This document shows, piece by piece, positions 35,300-47,300 of a stretch of 64,000 bases of DNA (the first letter of the stretch is position 1; every line of letters begins with the position of its first letter). Source of the stretch: Taiwanofungus camphoratus (lineage: Eukaryota > Basidiomycota > Agaricomycetes > Polyporales > Taiwanofungaceae); NCBI GenBank assembly GCA_003999685.1, contig CP021226.1, positions 1,984,001 through 2,048,000 on the forward strand, read 5' to 3'. The position numbers and the translations under genes were made by a program. The notes under the pieces are model-generated. The model was not told the DNA's origin. It worked only from the letters and a program-made list of their open reading frames with translations, and did no database searches.

Positions 35300-35423
35300 A
35301 TCAGGAAAAATGCAGGTAACTATGTAGCTGGATGTGCTACATCCCCAATCTATAGCACTGTATAGTGCTATTGATTTGGTTGTAGTTGCCGTAGTATCGG
35401 GAGCTACCCTAATTTTCCCTGAT
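35300..35423. mobile_element. 124-bp MITE (ATCAGG family), copy C
   Basis: Same orientation as copies A and B. Flanked by TAC on both sides (TTAC before, GTAC after). It starts only 149 nt after copy B ends. Confidence 0.8.
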
Positions 35424-35774
35424 GTACTTGGTGGCATACAGCGTCAAGGTGCCCGGTGACCTCAGCGGGACAGATGTAGTAATGGAAGTGAGTGATGCTC
35501 GGCTTTAGCAAGAACAACGTTGCTTTAGCTTCAGGCGAGCCCGAAACATTCACCATTCTACCGCGAATTTTGCGTGCATACATGATGCCGCACAATGATT
35601 TGCATGGGCGTTCTTCCCCCACAAAGCGCCCGGTCAGAAATTGTGGACAGCAGTGATACAGCTGACTTTTTTTGATCCGTGACACCAGTCATCTGCATCC
35701 AGAGTCGTCTACCCTCAAGTTAAAAATATTACAGGGATAATTTGTACAATAGCAGCATCGTCGGCCGACAATCC

Positions 35775-38700
35775 CTACCGCTTTGCCTTTTTCAAACTCC
35801 TCCGCGCGCCCTTCCCCTCCTTCCCCCCTCCCCCCTTCTCAGCGCCGTCCTCCGCCTTCCGCTTCTGCCCCGCCGCAGCGACCGTGCTCTTCACGCTCAC
35901 GACCGTCGACTTGCCCGGGCCCAGCTTCGCGACTTGCGCCTCCACAGCGCCCCAGTTTGCCGACCCGTCGTCGATCGCATACCTATCCGAGCAGCCGATC
36001 AGTTCAGAGACGCCCTGTGAGCCGCATGAACGCCGAGCCGCCCGCAAGCCCGCGGGAGAAGGAAGAGGAGATCAAAGTAGACGCACTTGCTCAGATCCAG
36101 GCTATCAATCATCGCGCGCTGCTTCTCCCGCAGTGCACGCGTTGCGTCGTCGCCCGCCTCCTTCAGCTCGTCTGCAAGGCTGGTCGCCACCGGATCCCAG
36201 TTCCGCCTTCCTCCCTCACCGGCACCCAAAGTGGAGTCTAGGCGCGCGGGAGGCTGCTCAGGGATGTCCGCGCTGATCGCGGACTTTTGCACGTCGACCA
36301 GATGCTTGCTGATCTTCTTGACGATCTTGACAAAGAGCGCGAGGGCCTGCGAGACGGGCAGCTGTAGTTCCGCCTCCATCGCCCCACCGCGCATCAGCAC
36401 AGTTATTCACCACGGCGGTCAAAGCAAAGGCAGCCGCACCTCGACCTCCTCAACGCTTTTCCGCTGCAGTCCCAACGCAAGCAGGATAGAGCTCTGCACC
36501 GCACTCAGGTGCACATCCCCTAGCCGCTTCTCGAAAAACAATGACGCAACAGCCGGCAAAAGGTCGAGAATAACGTGGTAGTCGAGCATGTTATTCGCGT
36601 ACGACTCGAGTCGCTTGAGGTCGAACGGCGTCAGCAGGTAGCCGAGCTCGGTGGAAGTGAGCTCTGGAAGGCAAATCAATCAGAACTTGGGTAACATTGT
36701 TCAAATCAAGAATATACCTTTCGCACGGCCCTCATCGAGCCGTTTTACGCCGTTGTTCGCTGCTTCAAGGATACTGAGCGCCGTCACGCTCCCGAACTCG
36801 CGAAATTTGAACGACAGCAACGAGAGGAACCGTCTTCTGAAGTCTGTGGTCAAATCGATCAGAGACACGGCAAGCGAAAGCGAGGCGGCACTGGCACGTA
36901 CCTTTCGCGAACTCGCCGAGCCACTCGAGCTCGCCCTCTGCGGAACTGTTTAGCCCACGCACCATCACGCAGGTGTGCTCGCCCGTGAGCTCGCTCGTCG
37001 TCTGCCGGATGTACAGCGGAACATAGCCCGCGCGCTTCCAGAACCTTGCAGACGCTCAGAGGCAAAACAACACGGATGCCGTCGAAAGCATACCTGAGCA
37101 GTTGCGGTGTGAGGCCATACGAGACGCCGAGGTAGTCGAGCGTCTCGGGCCTGCGCTCGGTGAGCCGCTGCAGGAGGGGCGGCATCGCGGTCGCTGCGCG
37201 AATGGTAGGCCTGTCCGTCAGGAGGTTTGTTGACTGAGAGGAGAAAAATGGATACGTTGTAGCTGAGTGGTGCGATAGCTCGATCGGTAGACATACCTCA
37301 TCTATCGCTGCTGGGTCGGGGTATGACGGTTCGGGTGCGGACCCTTCGTCCAGGTTAAAGTACTCCCCGCTGTAGAAAGAGTTCAATGCCTGGAGAGCGC
37401 GTGCACCATATCCCATCTATCCAAAATCGGGTTGAGCGCTTCGGCTAGAATGGACAATAGATCGGGGACCAACGTACATTCGCGTAGTCTGGGTGTGTCG
37501 CGATGCGAACGATTCGGGCACCCGAGAGCAGCGCAAACTTGCTCTCCTGGAATTGCTGCGAGATGAGCCACGGGATCATATCGCCACCGGCCCTGTACCC
37601 GCGGCTCAGGCCCTCCATGATCGCCTGCCTGCTGATGTTCCCCTCGAGCGCGACCTGCAGCACCACAAGCGGCTCCGGCAGCGTGCTCTCGTCGTCCTTT
37701 ATCGGGGGCAGGAGCACAAACAGGTGGTGCGCGGGCGCGTCCGAGAGCAGCTGCAGGTCGTTCGGCTGGTTCTTATAATGGCTCGCCACGTACAACGCCA
37801 TCATGCGCTGCAGGAACACCTCGCTCGCCGGGTGGAAGCTGAACAGCGTGTCGCGCGACACGTAGAACAGCTCGCACTGCGCGGGGTGCGGCGTGCCGTG
37901 CGCGCCGCCCCGCGGCACCAGCGCCGCGTCCAGGCAGAGCAGGCTGTTGAGCCACCGCTCGACCTTGTCGCCCGGCGCGTACCGGATTGGCGTCTCCAGC
38001 TTGATCTCGCGCAGCGTGCGTGCCTTGGGCGGGGCTTTCGTGAGCGGCTTCTTGGAGGAGCCGGAGGCGGCAGACTCTTCTACCTCAGCGGTGGCGTCTT
38101 TTGTGAGGGAGGGGCGTGTGCTTTCGCGCAGCTGCTGAATGAGCTTGAGAGAGAGCGACCGGCCGGTACCTTCGTATCCGTTGATGGTCGAGGCCATGAA
38201 GACGAGGTATGGGCCAATAAGGTTCCGCACGAGGGGAAGAGGAATGGCGGCAGCTTCATCAATGATCACAAGCTCTGCCTGGCCCAAAACATGGGCGTCT
38301 TGCGGTTGTATGTACTATGAAGAGCAACGATGAGAACAGCTAGTCGACAGTAAACATTTTCCATACCTGTATTGTCTGCCGATGCTGTCGGAATACATTG
38401 ACTCGGACGATAGCTTTGTTGAAGTCTGGATTCGTACTTTGGGCAATGTCGTAGTCAAGGTGCTCCTCGTATCCAAGAACATCCATGCCTTTAAAAATGA
38501 ACTCGAAGAGCGTCTTCAAGTTTTCAGGGCTCGGACTCGTGACAAAGATATTCGAGTACCCATGCGCGAGAGCCGCAGCAATGGCCAAGCCGAGGGCCGC
38601 TGATTTACCCCGACCACGAGCAGCGGTGAGCGTTACAGTCGATGAGAGTGTCTTCTCCGCAATGGCGTCTACGAAGGTCAAGATCGCCTGTGCCTGGTCA

Positions 38701-39799
38701 AGGGTTTTCGCCAGTTTGACGAGCTCTCCGATGGGCTTTGTGTCCGCGAGAATTTCCTTCAGATCCTTCAGCTCAGATTCGACCTTGCTCTTCCCTCGTT
38801 CTTCTTCGAGTGGCTTGATATCCTTGCCTCGTGATATAGGCAACACGTTCAGTTCATCATCCAAGACTAGACAATCGTCACATGAGCCGAGCGAGAGAAT
38901 GAACCGCTCGTTGAATCTAGCCACGACTGTATCGTGCGCGGATGTTCTGTAACGAGCGTGTACATCCTGATTAGATTGGCCTTCTCAGTACAAGGCCTGC
39001 GACAGAAATCGGTGAACTAACCATCGTCATCGTGTACAGTTGCCTGAGAGAGCTCATTGATTTTAAGAGGATGACGACAAGCCCGCCCCCCTCCACTGTC
39101 TCGATCGTGCGCGCCAGGAGATTGGGCGTGATCGCCTCAAAGTCTTGTAGTACGCACATTCCATACGTTTGCCCAAGGATCTTATGCGATTCCTTGTAGT
39201 ATCTGCACAAATGTCAAAGTGGTCCGATGCTAGGCACGGGATGAGACATACGTGTAGCGGATGTCGGTCACTGTGATGAAGATCTCGAAGGGGTCTTGTT
39301 CATTGGGCTCTCGGATTCCCCGCCTGACATCTCGTTTGATTTTGGCTTCCCGTTTCTTTCGATGACTGTATATTTGGACATTCTGACATGAGCATCAAGG
39401 TTGGGGGAATGGGGTTCGTGAAATGAGAAGCGCATCGCTGCGAGAGCATTCACAGGCCGCTTTTATCTTTCAATTCACCACTTCATCGTCACGTCACTCC
39501 CGAATCAACCCGCCCCCTTCTCCCCTGCACGAGAAGAAATCCACTGACCTCGTAAATCCGAGATCCTTTTTGTAACACCATAGTACCGACGGTCGGGCAG
39601 ACACACGAGCTTGCGACAGCAAGAAGTGCAGATTGACAATCTACGACGGTCAGAGTCTTCTTTTGCAGTACACTGAGAGACATAAAACGCGCACCTGGTC
39701 CCTGCCCTTGTCACCTACGAGAACTACGAACGAGCGGTGGTTTTTCTTGACATTGTTATTGATCAAGGTTGGCAGGCGCGGATCGAGTTGCTTGCGCAT
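35775..39799 (-). CDS. KRE33: RNA cytidine acetyltransferase Kre33/NAT10
   Basis: The gene starts at ATG 39799 (MRKQLDPRLPTLINNNVKK) and ends at 35775 with a Lys/Arg-rich nucleolar-type tail (ARRSLKKAKR). Exons are about 39799-39694, 39641-39550, 39383-39252, 39210-39021, 38940-38340, 38310-37480 and several smaller ones to the end. Landmarks in order: NNNVKKNHRSFVVLVGDKGR, YGMCVLQDFEAITPNLLART, the Walker A loop TAARGRGKSAALG, a Walker B-like LVIIDEAAAIPLPLV, the acetyltransferase region with ALLSGARIVRIATHPDYANV, and the tRNA-binding C-terminal part. The enzyme uses acetyl-CoA and ATP to make N4-acetylcytidine in 18S rRNA and, with Tan1, in tRNA-Ser/Leu, and is needed for small-subunit assembly. 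The intron that splits SHRKKRE is about 166 nt. Internal exon edges in 37.4-35.8 kb are approximate. Confidence 0.95.
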
Positions 39800-40702
39800 G
39801 AATTGTTGCAGTCCGTCAGTTTCACCAGAAGATGCCGGTGTCCGTGTATGTGAAGCAAGAAGAGAATATGTGCAATGCCAAATGACTTCTCTGCAGAGTG
39901 TCTGCGGTCTCAAGCGCCCAAGTGATCGTGACTGCCTTGCACGAAATTTTGGAAGACTTCGTCTTGATTGGCTGGGACGGGCGCCTAGATCACGGGGGAC
40001 GATATAGCACACTCGTGACTTATGCCAGTCATCCCTGGTCCAATCATTCTCGGACGTCCATTATCTGCTTTCGATATGATCCTCCGACAGTTTCTTATTG
40101 TTTGATGCTATGAGTTCCGTGGTCACTGGATCAGTCAGTGGCGTGCGCAACATATCCAATTGCCTCAAGGTGTTCCGAATCCTAGCGCTTGATTCAGTCT
40201 GTTGCTGTCTTTTTGTCTTTTTGTTCCGAGTTCCGATGGCTCGTAGTGAAACCTCAGGTCTCTCGGTTTGGTGGAAACTCAGGTGCAGATGCGAGATAGC
40301 TACCGATTGTGTGCACTGATTGTTAGAAAGATATTCTTGTCCTGCTTTGTCTCCCTTTGCAAGTCTTATTTGGAGACATTGAGAAAAACGGTGTTGGGAT
40401 TAGGCGCGCACAACAGCCTTAGGACTCAATAGCTGCCCAACGATGTTCCAATTCCACTCTGCAAGGTTCTTTGAACTCGGATCTTCCTCTGAACATTGTT
40501 CCATTGCGGTGTGTGCCCACCTTTGACTGACGTCCCTTCGTGCAACAACCTCAAAAATCGGTCACGAGAGCTAATATAAAAGGCATAGGTTTTTTGTTTG
40601 ATTCATGTGTCTCTGCATACTGTTTGTTCATGCTGCATATTCGTCGCTGGCCTTCGTCCTATCCCCTTTCTCACTCGTCTGCTTCACAATTGAGACAGCG
40701 TC
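39800..40702. other. divergent promoter region between KRE33 and the Cys-cluster gene
   Basis: No gene is seen in this 0.9 kb. A TATA-like ATATAAAAGG lies at about 40575, about 125 nt before the plus-strand ATG at 40703, followed by a T-rich stretch. Confidence 0.5.
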
Positions 40703-41527
40703 ATGTTGTCTGACCTATCAGCGTTGTTTGATCCGCCACAAGCTCCTCCGTATGTCCGATGCGTGTGCGGCAACATCTTCAAGACGGGGGCTGCTCAAGA
40801 GACATACTGCTCTGTAAACTGCGCGCACAAGGACTCATTGAAGGCACTGTCCGGAGGAGACTCGCACTACTATCGACGTAGCCTGCGAGACGGAGAGTGT
40901 ATTGCCCATGGCCAGCAAACAATCCAGCAAGTTGGACCGGTCCATGCGAGCAAGCCAAAACGGAAAGTGCATGATGCTGCTACCACTACTTCTCAAGTGC
41001 ATGCACGCGTGAACGGCACTTTCCTTGATGGCTTCTCTGACAATGTGCCTATGGAGCAGCATAGCTTGTGCGATGCGAAGAATACAAGGCCGAAGGAGTC
41101 TGTTCCTTCGAGTGAGATGAAGCACATGCGGAAAGTCTCATCAACTGTCACCTTGCATGCACCCACAAGTTCCCATCCTCATAGGGACGCTTCGTCATCT
41201 AGCAGTGTCCGACACGATACGCAAAGGGTGAAGCAGCGGCAGCGGCCTCCGTCCAACGAACCAGAGCATGAAGGTGACTTGGCCATTTTAGTTGACACGG
41301 GTTTGTCCCATCCAGCTGCACAAACTTGCTCTGTGTCACATAGCTTGGGGTGTTGTTCGACGTTGAGCCTCACCCCGGACGATCCACAATCAAAGATTTC
41401 AGCAGATGTCACGAAGGGTTCGGCAGCGCACGATGTCTGGATGGTGGTACGAGACCTGAGCAGCTTGGAGGACTCAGACTGCGACCCTAGAGCGCGGTTT
41501 CAGTCGCAGCTCTCGTCGGAATCGTGA
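40703..41527 (+). CDS. uncharacterised protein with N-terminal Cys cluster
   Basis: A single exon of 274 codons from ATG 40703. Residues 18-37 contain CVCGNIFKTGAAQETYCSVN followed by one more Cys (CAHKD), a C-x-C-x13-C-x3-C spacing that could bind one zinc ion, similar to short treble-clef or MYND-like knuckles. The rest is low-complexity, rich in Ser, His, Thr and Gln, and is probably disordered. It has no signal peptide and no membrane span. I recognise no family; a transcription-associated or ubiquitin-associated role is only a guess from the small zinc knuckle plus disordered tail. A TATA-like box sits about 125 nt upstream. Confidence 0.65.
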   Translation: MLSDLSALFDPPQAPPYVRCVCGNIFKTGAAQETYCSVNCAHKDSLKALSGGDSHYYRRSLRDGECIAHGQQTIQQVGPVHASKPKRKVHDAATTTSQVHARVNGTFLDGFSDNVPMEQHSLCDAKNTRPKESVPSSEMKHMRKVSSTVTLHAPTSSHPHRDASSSSSVRHDTQRVKQRQRPPSNEPEHEGDLAILVDTGLSHPAAQTCSVSHSLGCCSTLSLTPDDPQSKISADVTKGSAAHDVWMVVRDLSSLEDSDCDPRARFQSQLSSES

Positions 41528-41945
41528 AGGTACAGCGACAAGGTACAGCGACCATTGCTGCGATGCCTTTATACATGCCCAGCTCGACTCCTTTGTCGTC
41601 TCCCGGATCTGTGCGAGGGGCCTTGTGGTTCATCGTGATTCCTTTGTACCTCCACACCTGTTCATTTACGTCCTTTGTACCGTCACCCATAACAATACAT
41701 GCTTTATACCCTCATGTTGTATATCGGCCCAAGTTCGAGACCATGAGCAGATTAAGATGGTGTGACGTCTCCTTAAAGTCGGCTTATCGGTCCACACAGT
41801 TGACCCTGGACGCAGGTAAAGTTGCCCGTGAGTCGCTCTGCTACGTACGTGTTATTATCAGACCCTGAGCGGCGACCGCCTGGCAGCGAGTGCGCGTGCG
41901 TATAAAGCAGTCAATCGTGGGTAGCGAACGTCCCAGTGTACGACT
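41528..41945. other. intergenic region upstream of URC1
   Basis: Holds the 3' UTR of the Cys-cluster gene and the URC1 promoter; no other feature recognised. Confidence 0.5.
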
Positions 41946-44132
41946 ATGTCCCAGGCTATCTCGGACGCCATCCTCACACAGATCCTCGGCCGGCTTGAGG
42001 CCCTCCAGGTCTCGCAGCAGGCACTTCAAGCGAAGGTATGCCTTGTTTTGTTTTACATCGCGTTCACATCCTAATGCCCAAGGCAGTTAGATGCCTTGAC
42101 AAACCCAGCGAGTCCCGTACCGTCTCCCAGAAGGAACGGTCTGCCCATCCCTGGCCACCACTCTGATGCATCGGTGTCGAGTATATCGGCTACCACCGTT
42201 TCGCCCCCCAGCTCATTGACCGGCGTAGAAACACCACCCTCGTCGTCTACACATGGCATCACGTCGAGTAAAGTGATTAATGATAAGGAACGGGAGAAGC
42301 TGTTGTACCCTGGCAGGGTAATGCTAACCAGTAAGTCACATTTCGTCGTAGACAGAGGCTGCCCGTGATAAGCCCTTGCGTTCCAGCAGGCACACTCGGA
42401 GACGCATCCTATTGTCCTAATCGTGCTATCATGCAGCTGACATTGTAAACCTTCTGTCGCTCCCCAGCCTATCCCGACCAGTATGGGATCAAGCCCTATC
42501 CTCTTGTCTGGGGTGCAGCAGACCCTTCCGTGCGCGGACCAGTCATCTGTTCCCGTCTGCCCTCGTCCATCAAGCAGCGGAATGCGCTCGGTGCGCATTC
42601 AGGATCTTATTCGATATACCGCGCCCTCGCCATTGCCATGGGCACTCTTTCGCCCTCACACAAGCCCGACTACTCCAAGACCGAGCCGTCTGTGCCTATC
42701 CCGCCACAGCCATCATGGTCGGATCCGACCAAGATCGTTTCATTCGACCCGTGGGGGCATGTCATCCCTCAAGTGTTTAAGCACGAGTTGGAGGAGCTTA
42801 GTTTGGACGTCAGGCCCAGTATTGCCGTGACGAAGGGACATCTGAAGCTGAGCGAGATAGACGAGGCGGCGAGGAAGGGGACACTGAAGATGGATGGAAA
42901 GATTCTGCTAAAGAGCAGGCCTTTACTCAATCCAGACGGCACTGAGAGCACTGCAGACCCCGGCGTGGAAATTGCTATTAACAAGGCGGCCGTAGAGCCT
43001 GTGTGGTATCTGCCTGGTGTGGCAGAACGCTTTGGCATGTGAGTTCTTTGCTCATCATCTTATTGGGAGTTCGTATATTGACTGACTACTGGCAGTTCCG
43101 AGAGCCTGTTGCGCCGCGCGCTCTTCGAAGACACTGGAGGAATGTATCCCGAGTTGATCACGCGTCCGGATATTAAGGTATTTCTTCCTCCTATCGGCAA
43201 TCTCACTGCGTACATCTGTGGGTATCTTCTATGGGCTCTTTTAAATTGCACTAAGCTACAACGAACCATGTCATTCTAACACTTTCGACCAGTCGGCAAC
43301 CCAGCATATCTTTCCGATGAGACCAAGGAATTGACTCTGCGTGTCCATGACGAATGTGCGTAGCTTACCTTCGCCATCGGATGTATAGATTCCATAACGC
43401 TAACATTGATTTCTGCAGGTAATGGATCGGACGTTTTCGGCTCCGATATCTGTACTTGCAAGCCATACTTGATCTACGCTATTGAAGAATGTGTGCGTGG
43501 TGCCCAACGCGGTGGTGTTGGTCTCGTTGTCTACTTTCGCAAGGAAGGCCGTGCCCTGGGTGAAGTCACCAAGTTCGTTCCAACCGATGTCGGACGTTTT
43601 GGAACTTAGCTGACTTCCATATCTGCAGGTATCTGGTGTACAATCTACGCAAGCGTGGCGGCGACTCCGCAGACAAGTACTTCAAGGCCACAGAGCTTAT
43701 CGCTGGGGTCAAGGATATGCGGTTTCAGGCTCTGATGCCGGATATCCTGCACTGGTTGGGGATCAGGAAGATCGACAACATGGTCTCCATGAGCGACATG
43801 TAGGTCCCTTTCTTCCCGCCTTGGAGACTCCCTCAAGGTGCATTATGAAATTGTGCTTATGATATGTGCACATATAGGAAATACAACGCCATTGTACAGT
43901 CCGGTATTCCGATCTTGAAGCGGTATGACATTCCAGGTATAACATTCTTATTTCGACATTCGATAAAAGTATTGATGACGACTGTTGTACCTCAGACTAC
44001 CTCTTGCCTCCAGACGCTCGAGTCGAAATTGATGCCAAGATTGCATCTGGCTACTTCACGAGCGGAAAGCCGGTCACGGAAGCAGATCTAGTCAAGACCG
44101 TAGGCAGAACTTGGGAGGAGACAGAGCACTGA
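41946..44132 (+). CDS. URC1: Urc1-type GTP cyclohydrolase II-like enzyme of uracil catabolism
   Basis: The first exons are 41946-42035, 42087-42330 and 42468-43038, followed by at least five short ones to TGA 44132. An N-terminal extension (about residues 1-110, Ser/Pro-rich) precedes a conserved domain with YPDQYGIKPYPLVWGAADP and IVSFDPWGHV. The C-terminal half is GTP cyclohydrolase II-like: HDECNGSDVFGSDICTCKPY keeps the three zinc Cys, and GVGLVVYFRKEGRALGEVTK keeps the Arg/Glu loop next to the active site. Urc1 works in the URC pathway that lets fungi use uracil as nitrogen source and is homologous to S. pombe urg1. It is not the riboflavin-pathway RibA/RIB1, which lacks the long N-terminal domain. 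The stop is 219 nt from the end of the convergent Dicer gene. Confidence 0.85.
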
Positions 44133-44350
44133 CAGAACCAACGCTCTAAGAATGTATAGCCCAATCTGGCGTGTTGTGCAGTTCTCGTAGAACATGGTGC
44201 AACTCTCCATTTCAATATTCGAATGATGTAACGATACAGTATAACGTTGTACAATATAACCACAGGTAGCTACCTTACGTAGATCGCTCCAAATACAACG
44301 CGAACGCATCATGCTACAAGTGTCGCGGCAAAATGAAGACGTCGTTGTAC

Positions 44351-47300
44351 TTACCAGTCGTACTCAGGGACATCGTCGCCCCAATCATCGTCTGGCTGCT
44401 CTTCCTCTACATCAAGAATACGCAGCTTTTTGATGGCCTGTTCTGCAGCTGCGAATTTCACCTCTTCTTGGCTCGCCCGGCTTCGGTATTGCACTGAGAC
44501 GTTTACTATTTCCGAGCCATCCAACATAATTGCACAACTGACGTTCCCCTCTGACTTTTGAATCTCATAAGCGACTTTCTGCCTCGGACGCTGTGTGTCT
44601 GCCCACATGGCCAGGCGAGACACTGGATGGAGAACGTCGACGTCACATTCCACGATACGCTCAAGTATCTCTATGATCCCCAATTTCTTCATTATTGCAC
44701 GGACCGTGTCTAGATCACCTTTCGAATCCAAGTAGGCTGCACCTAGGAGGCTCTCAATCATGTCGCTGATGAATTTGGGAGCCTGGAGGCTTGTCAATGC
44801 GGCCCAGGGATAAATCGCGTCATTCAACAGTGCGTCGTGAATGGACGGTCCAATCTTTTCGAACCGAGCAGATACGAGATTGAGATCCTCTAGAACGCGG
44901 TGACTTGAGTGTAAGAGGAACTGCCAAAGATATTTTTCCTGTCCTTCAGACGTCAGGGATAGGCCAGCTGTCGTTGACCAAGATGGCATGGTGGTATCAA
45001 CGATAATGGAGGAATTCAGACAAATGAATGCTAAGAAATGTGAATTAACGACCGCTTCCTTGCGCAAGTGCATGTGTCCTGGGCTGTATGACTTGCCGGG
45101 TGCGTGGTACAAGTAGTCTGTGACAACCATGTCTAAGGCAGAGTCTCCTAGGAATTCCAGACGTTCGTAAGACATCATAGTCAGTTCACCATGATAGCTA
45201 GCATGTGTAAGCGCTTGGACGAGGAGCGCTTTGCAAGAGAATTCATAGCCAAGGATTTGTTCGATAAATTTGAGTTGGGTTGGAGGATCTTGTAATTCCT
45301 CCGTATTGGCCAACATGGCACCAACTCGAACAGGTAGTGGTTCCCAGGGGAGTCCTAGTCCGAACATCTTAGCACAGTCGACTGCTGTTCCGAAACTGCC
45401 ATGTTCATATGCTGCTCCGAGCAATGATTCAACAACATCTGCGAGGACCTTAGTCGAAAGTTCCTGGGTTTGCTTTTTCTTCTTCTTTTCATCAGATGCG
45501 TTTACTGCATCAATCTTGACATCCCGGCTGGCGCGGTCAGCGATGTAGCGAGGTCTCCATTTCCTCGGCACAAAGCGATCTCGAATGATCCATTGATAAA
45601 GGCGTTTCGCGATGGCTTCTTGGGCCAAACGGACGTTTGATACAGCATGATCTTTCCTCCTTGCCAAATAACCTTCGTGCCAAAGGGGATGCTCTGCAAA
45701 TATTTGGACACTAGTGATGAATTTCAGAACAGTGTCACCTAATGTCTCGAGGCGCTGATAGTTTGTTGGCTCCTGAGAGACTGGAGCAGTGACAGCCGTG
45801 GTAAGAAGGGATAAAGGAGCCTCAGTCACGAGACATTGCGAGAGAAGTTTCTCGCGAAGGGAAACAACTGTAAGTGCATTGGTTAACGAACGCAGAATCG
45901 AAGGCAGTAGCATCGCGTATTGAACATCGTCTTGGGACACTAGATCCACTGTCGCATACTTCGGGTGCAGCAAGAATGGTTCCTCATGACCCAAACCCTC
46001 CATTTCATGCTCGAGAGGTACCAGGAAGTTTGTGCGCTGAGGGAAAGGCTTCACCAGAAGCAGCGGGTATGTGATACGCAAGTCTGGAAACCCTTCGTAT
46101 CTCTCCACCAACTCCTCCTCCTCTTCGGTGGTGATAGTCTCATGAACCCAGCCCACAAAACGCACTGCTTTGCCAAACTTGTTGTTCGGTCTGATTAATG
46201 CTAAGTCGGCGGGGAAGGAAAACTGCTTCCCGAGGGCTTCAGCATTCGCTCGTTCGATGCTCTCGAGACCAGGATGAACTGTCAGCGAGCCAACAATGCG
46301 ACCTCGCATCCATTCACGCCGCGCGTGCCAGAGCGGTTCGTGTATACCGTCTGCCTCTGGAAGAAATAGATAAGAAAATGAGGTATCGCCTGGCTCCATA
46401 CGAGGGCTATATAGAGTCGCGAACAGTCGATAGGTGTAATCGCGGGCACGATTGATACAATCCTCTTCAATCGTAAGCGCACCGATAGGGCGCACAATAA
46501 CTTTTAGATGCTTCTGTCCGGGAACAAACAGCAACGGAGCTTCGTCTGTCAGATCTGGTAATGGATTCCGAGTAAGTATATGCAAGGCAGGCAAGCCTTC
46601 GATCACTAGTCGGGCTGACCACCATTTGTCTTCATCAGCTTCTGGAGTCCAAGGATCCATCTGTATAGACACATTCGTAGTGCTTGCTCTTTTTTCGATC
46701 TCTTCAAGGAGCTTTTTGACCTCTTCACCCTTGTCTGGTTCAATGGCACTAGTGAGTGGCAAGAGATTGTCGTTAAGAAGCCCGGCTTTATGAAGTTCTA
46801 CGTAGGCTTTGAAGGCAGCATGTCTTTGGGCAGATCGCTTAGAGTAGTGGATGCGCTCTGTTGAAAACGATCGTAGACTTTCCGTAACAGTGGGTTAGAT
46901 TCTGTTAAACAGCTTTTGACACAATCACTCACCTTTGAGGTAACGCCCGCGGTAATGATACTGTTGCACCCCATGGCCCTTCGTAGGAAGGCAAGCCTTG
47001 GACACGCTTCGGATCGGAGTGCCATCCTTCTGGAAAGTCTGGCGGATCTAGGTCGTAGATGGCGACATGTCCGTTATATCCAGAGTTGGGAAGAATGGCA
47101 CAGAAGTGATTCAGATGACTTGTAGCCGAATCTAAGGTCAGAACAGCACTGCATAACTGATGATCAGTACCACAAACACTCTCAGCCAGGTGGCAGATTT
47201 ACCCCGTGGATGGAACAATGTATTCGAGATGATCTTCAGAAGTGAGGTCCTCATTTTCATCATCTTGTTTTGCTAAATCCCGTGTGGAGTCGTTGTACAA

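Larger units (their letters stand above)
34036..35774. other. 1.7-kb spacer with two MITE copies
   Basis: The left half carries the JEN-type promoter and no recognised gene. The right half holds two copies of the ATCAGG element (35027-35150 and 35300-35423). A minus-strand frame at 35685-35424 (contains GVEERPCKSLCG-like sequence and VSGSPEAKATLFLLK) ends at the second copy and may be a relic exon, but I could not name it or find its partner exons. Confidence 0.45.

Noticed and set aside
35999-36581. Overlapping frames on both strands near the KRE33 3' end
   Set aside because: The minus-strand ones fit the Kre33 C-terminal region; plus-strand frames are shadows.
37493-38320. 275-residue plus-strand open frame opposite KRE33
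   Set aside because: It is GC-rich antisense shadow of the acetyltransferase exon; composition is Arg/Leu/Glu-biased with no domain, and the minus strand matches a known protein exactly.
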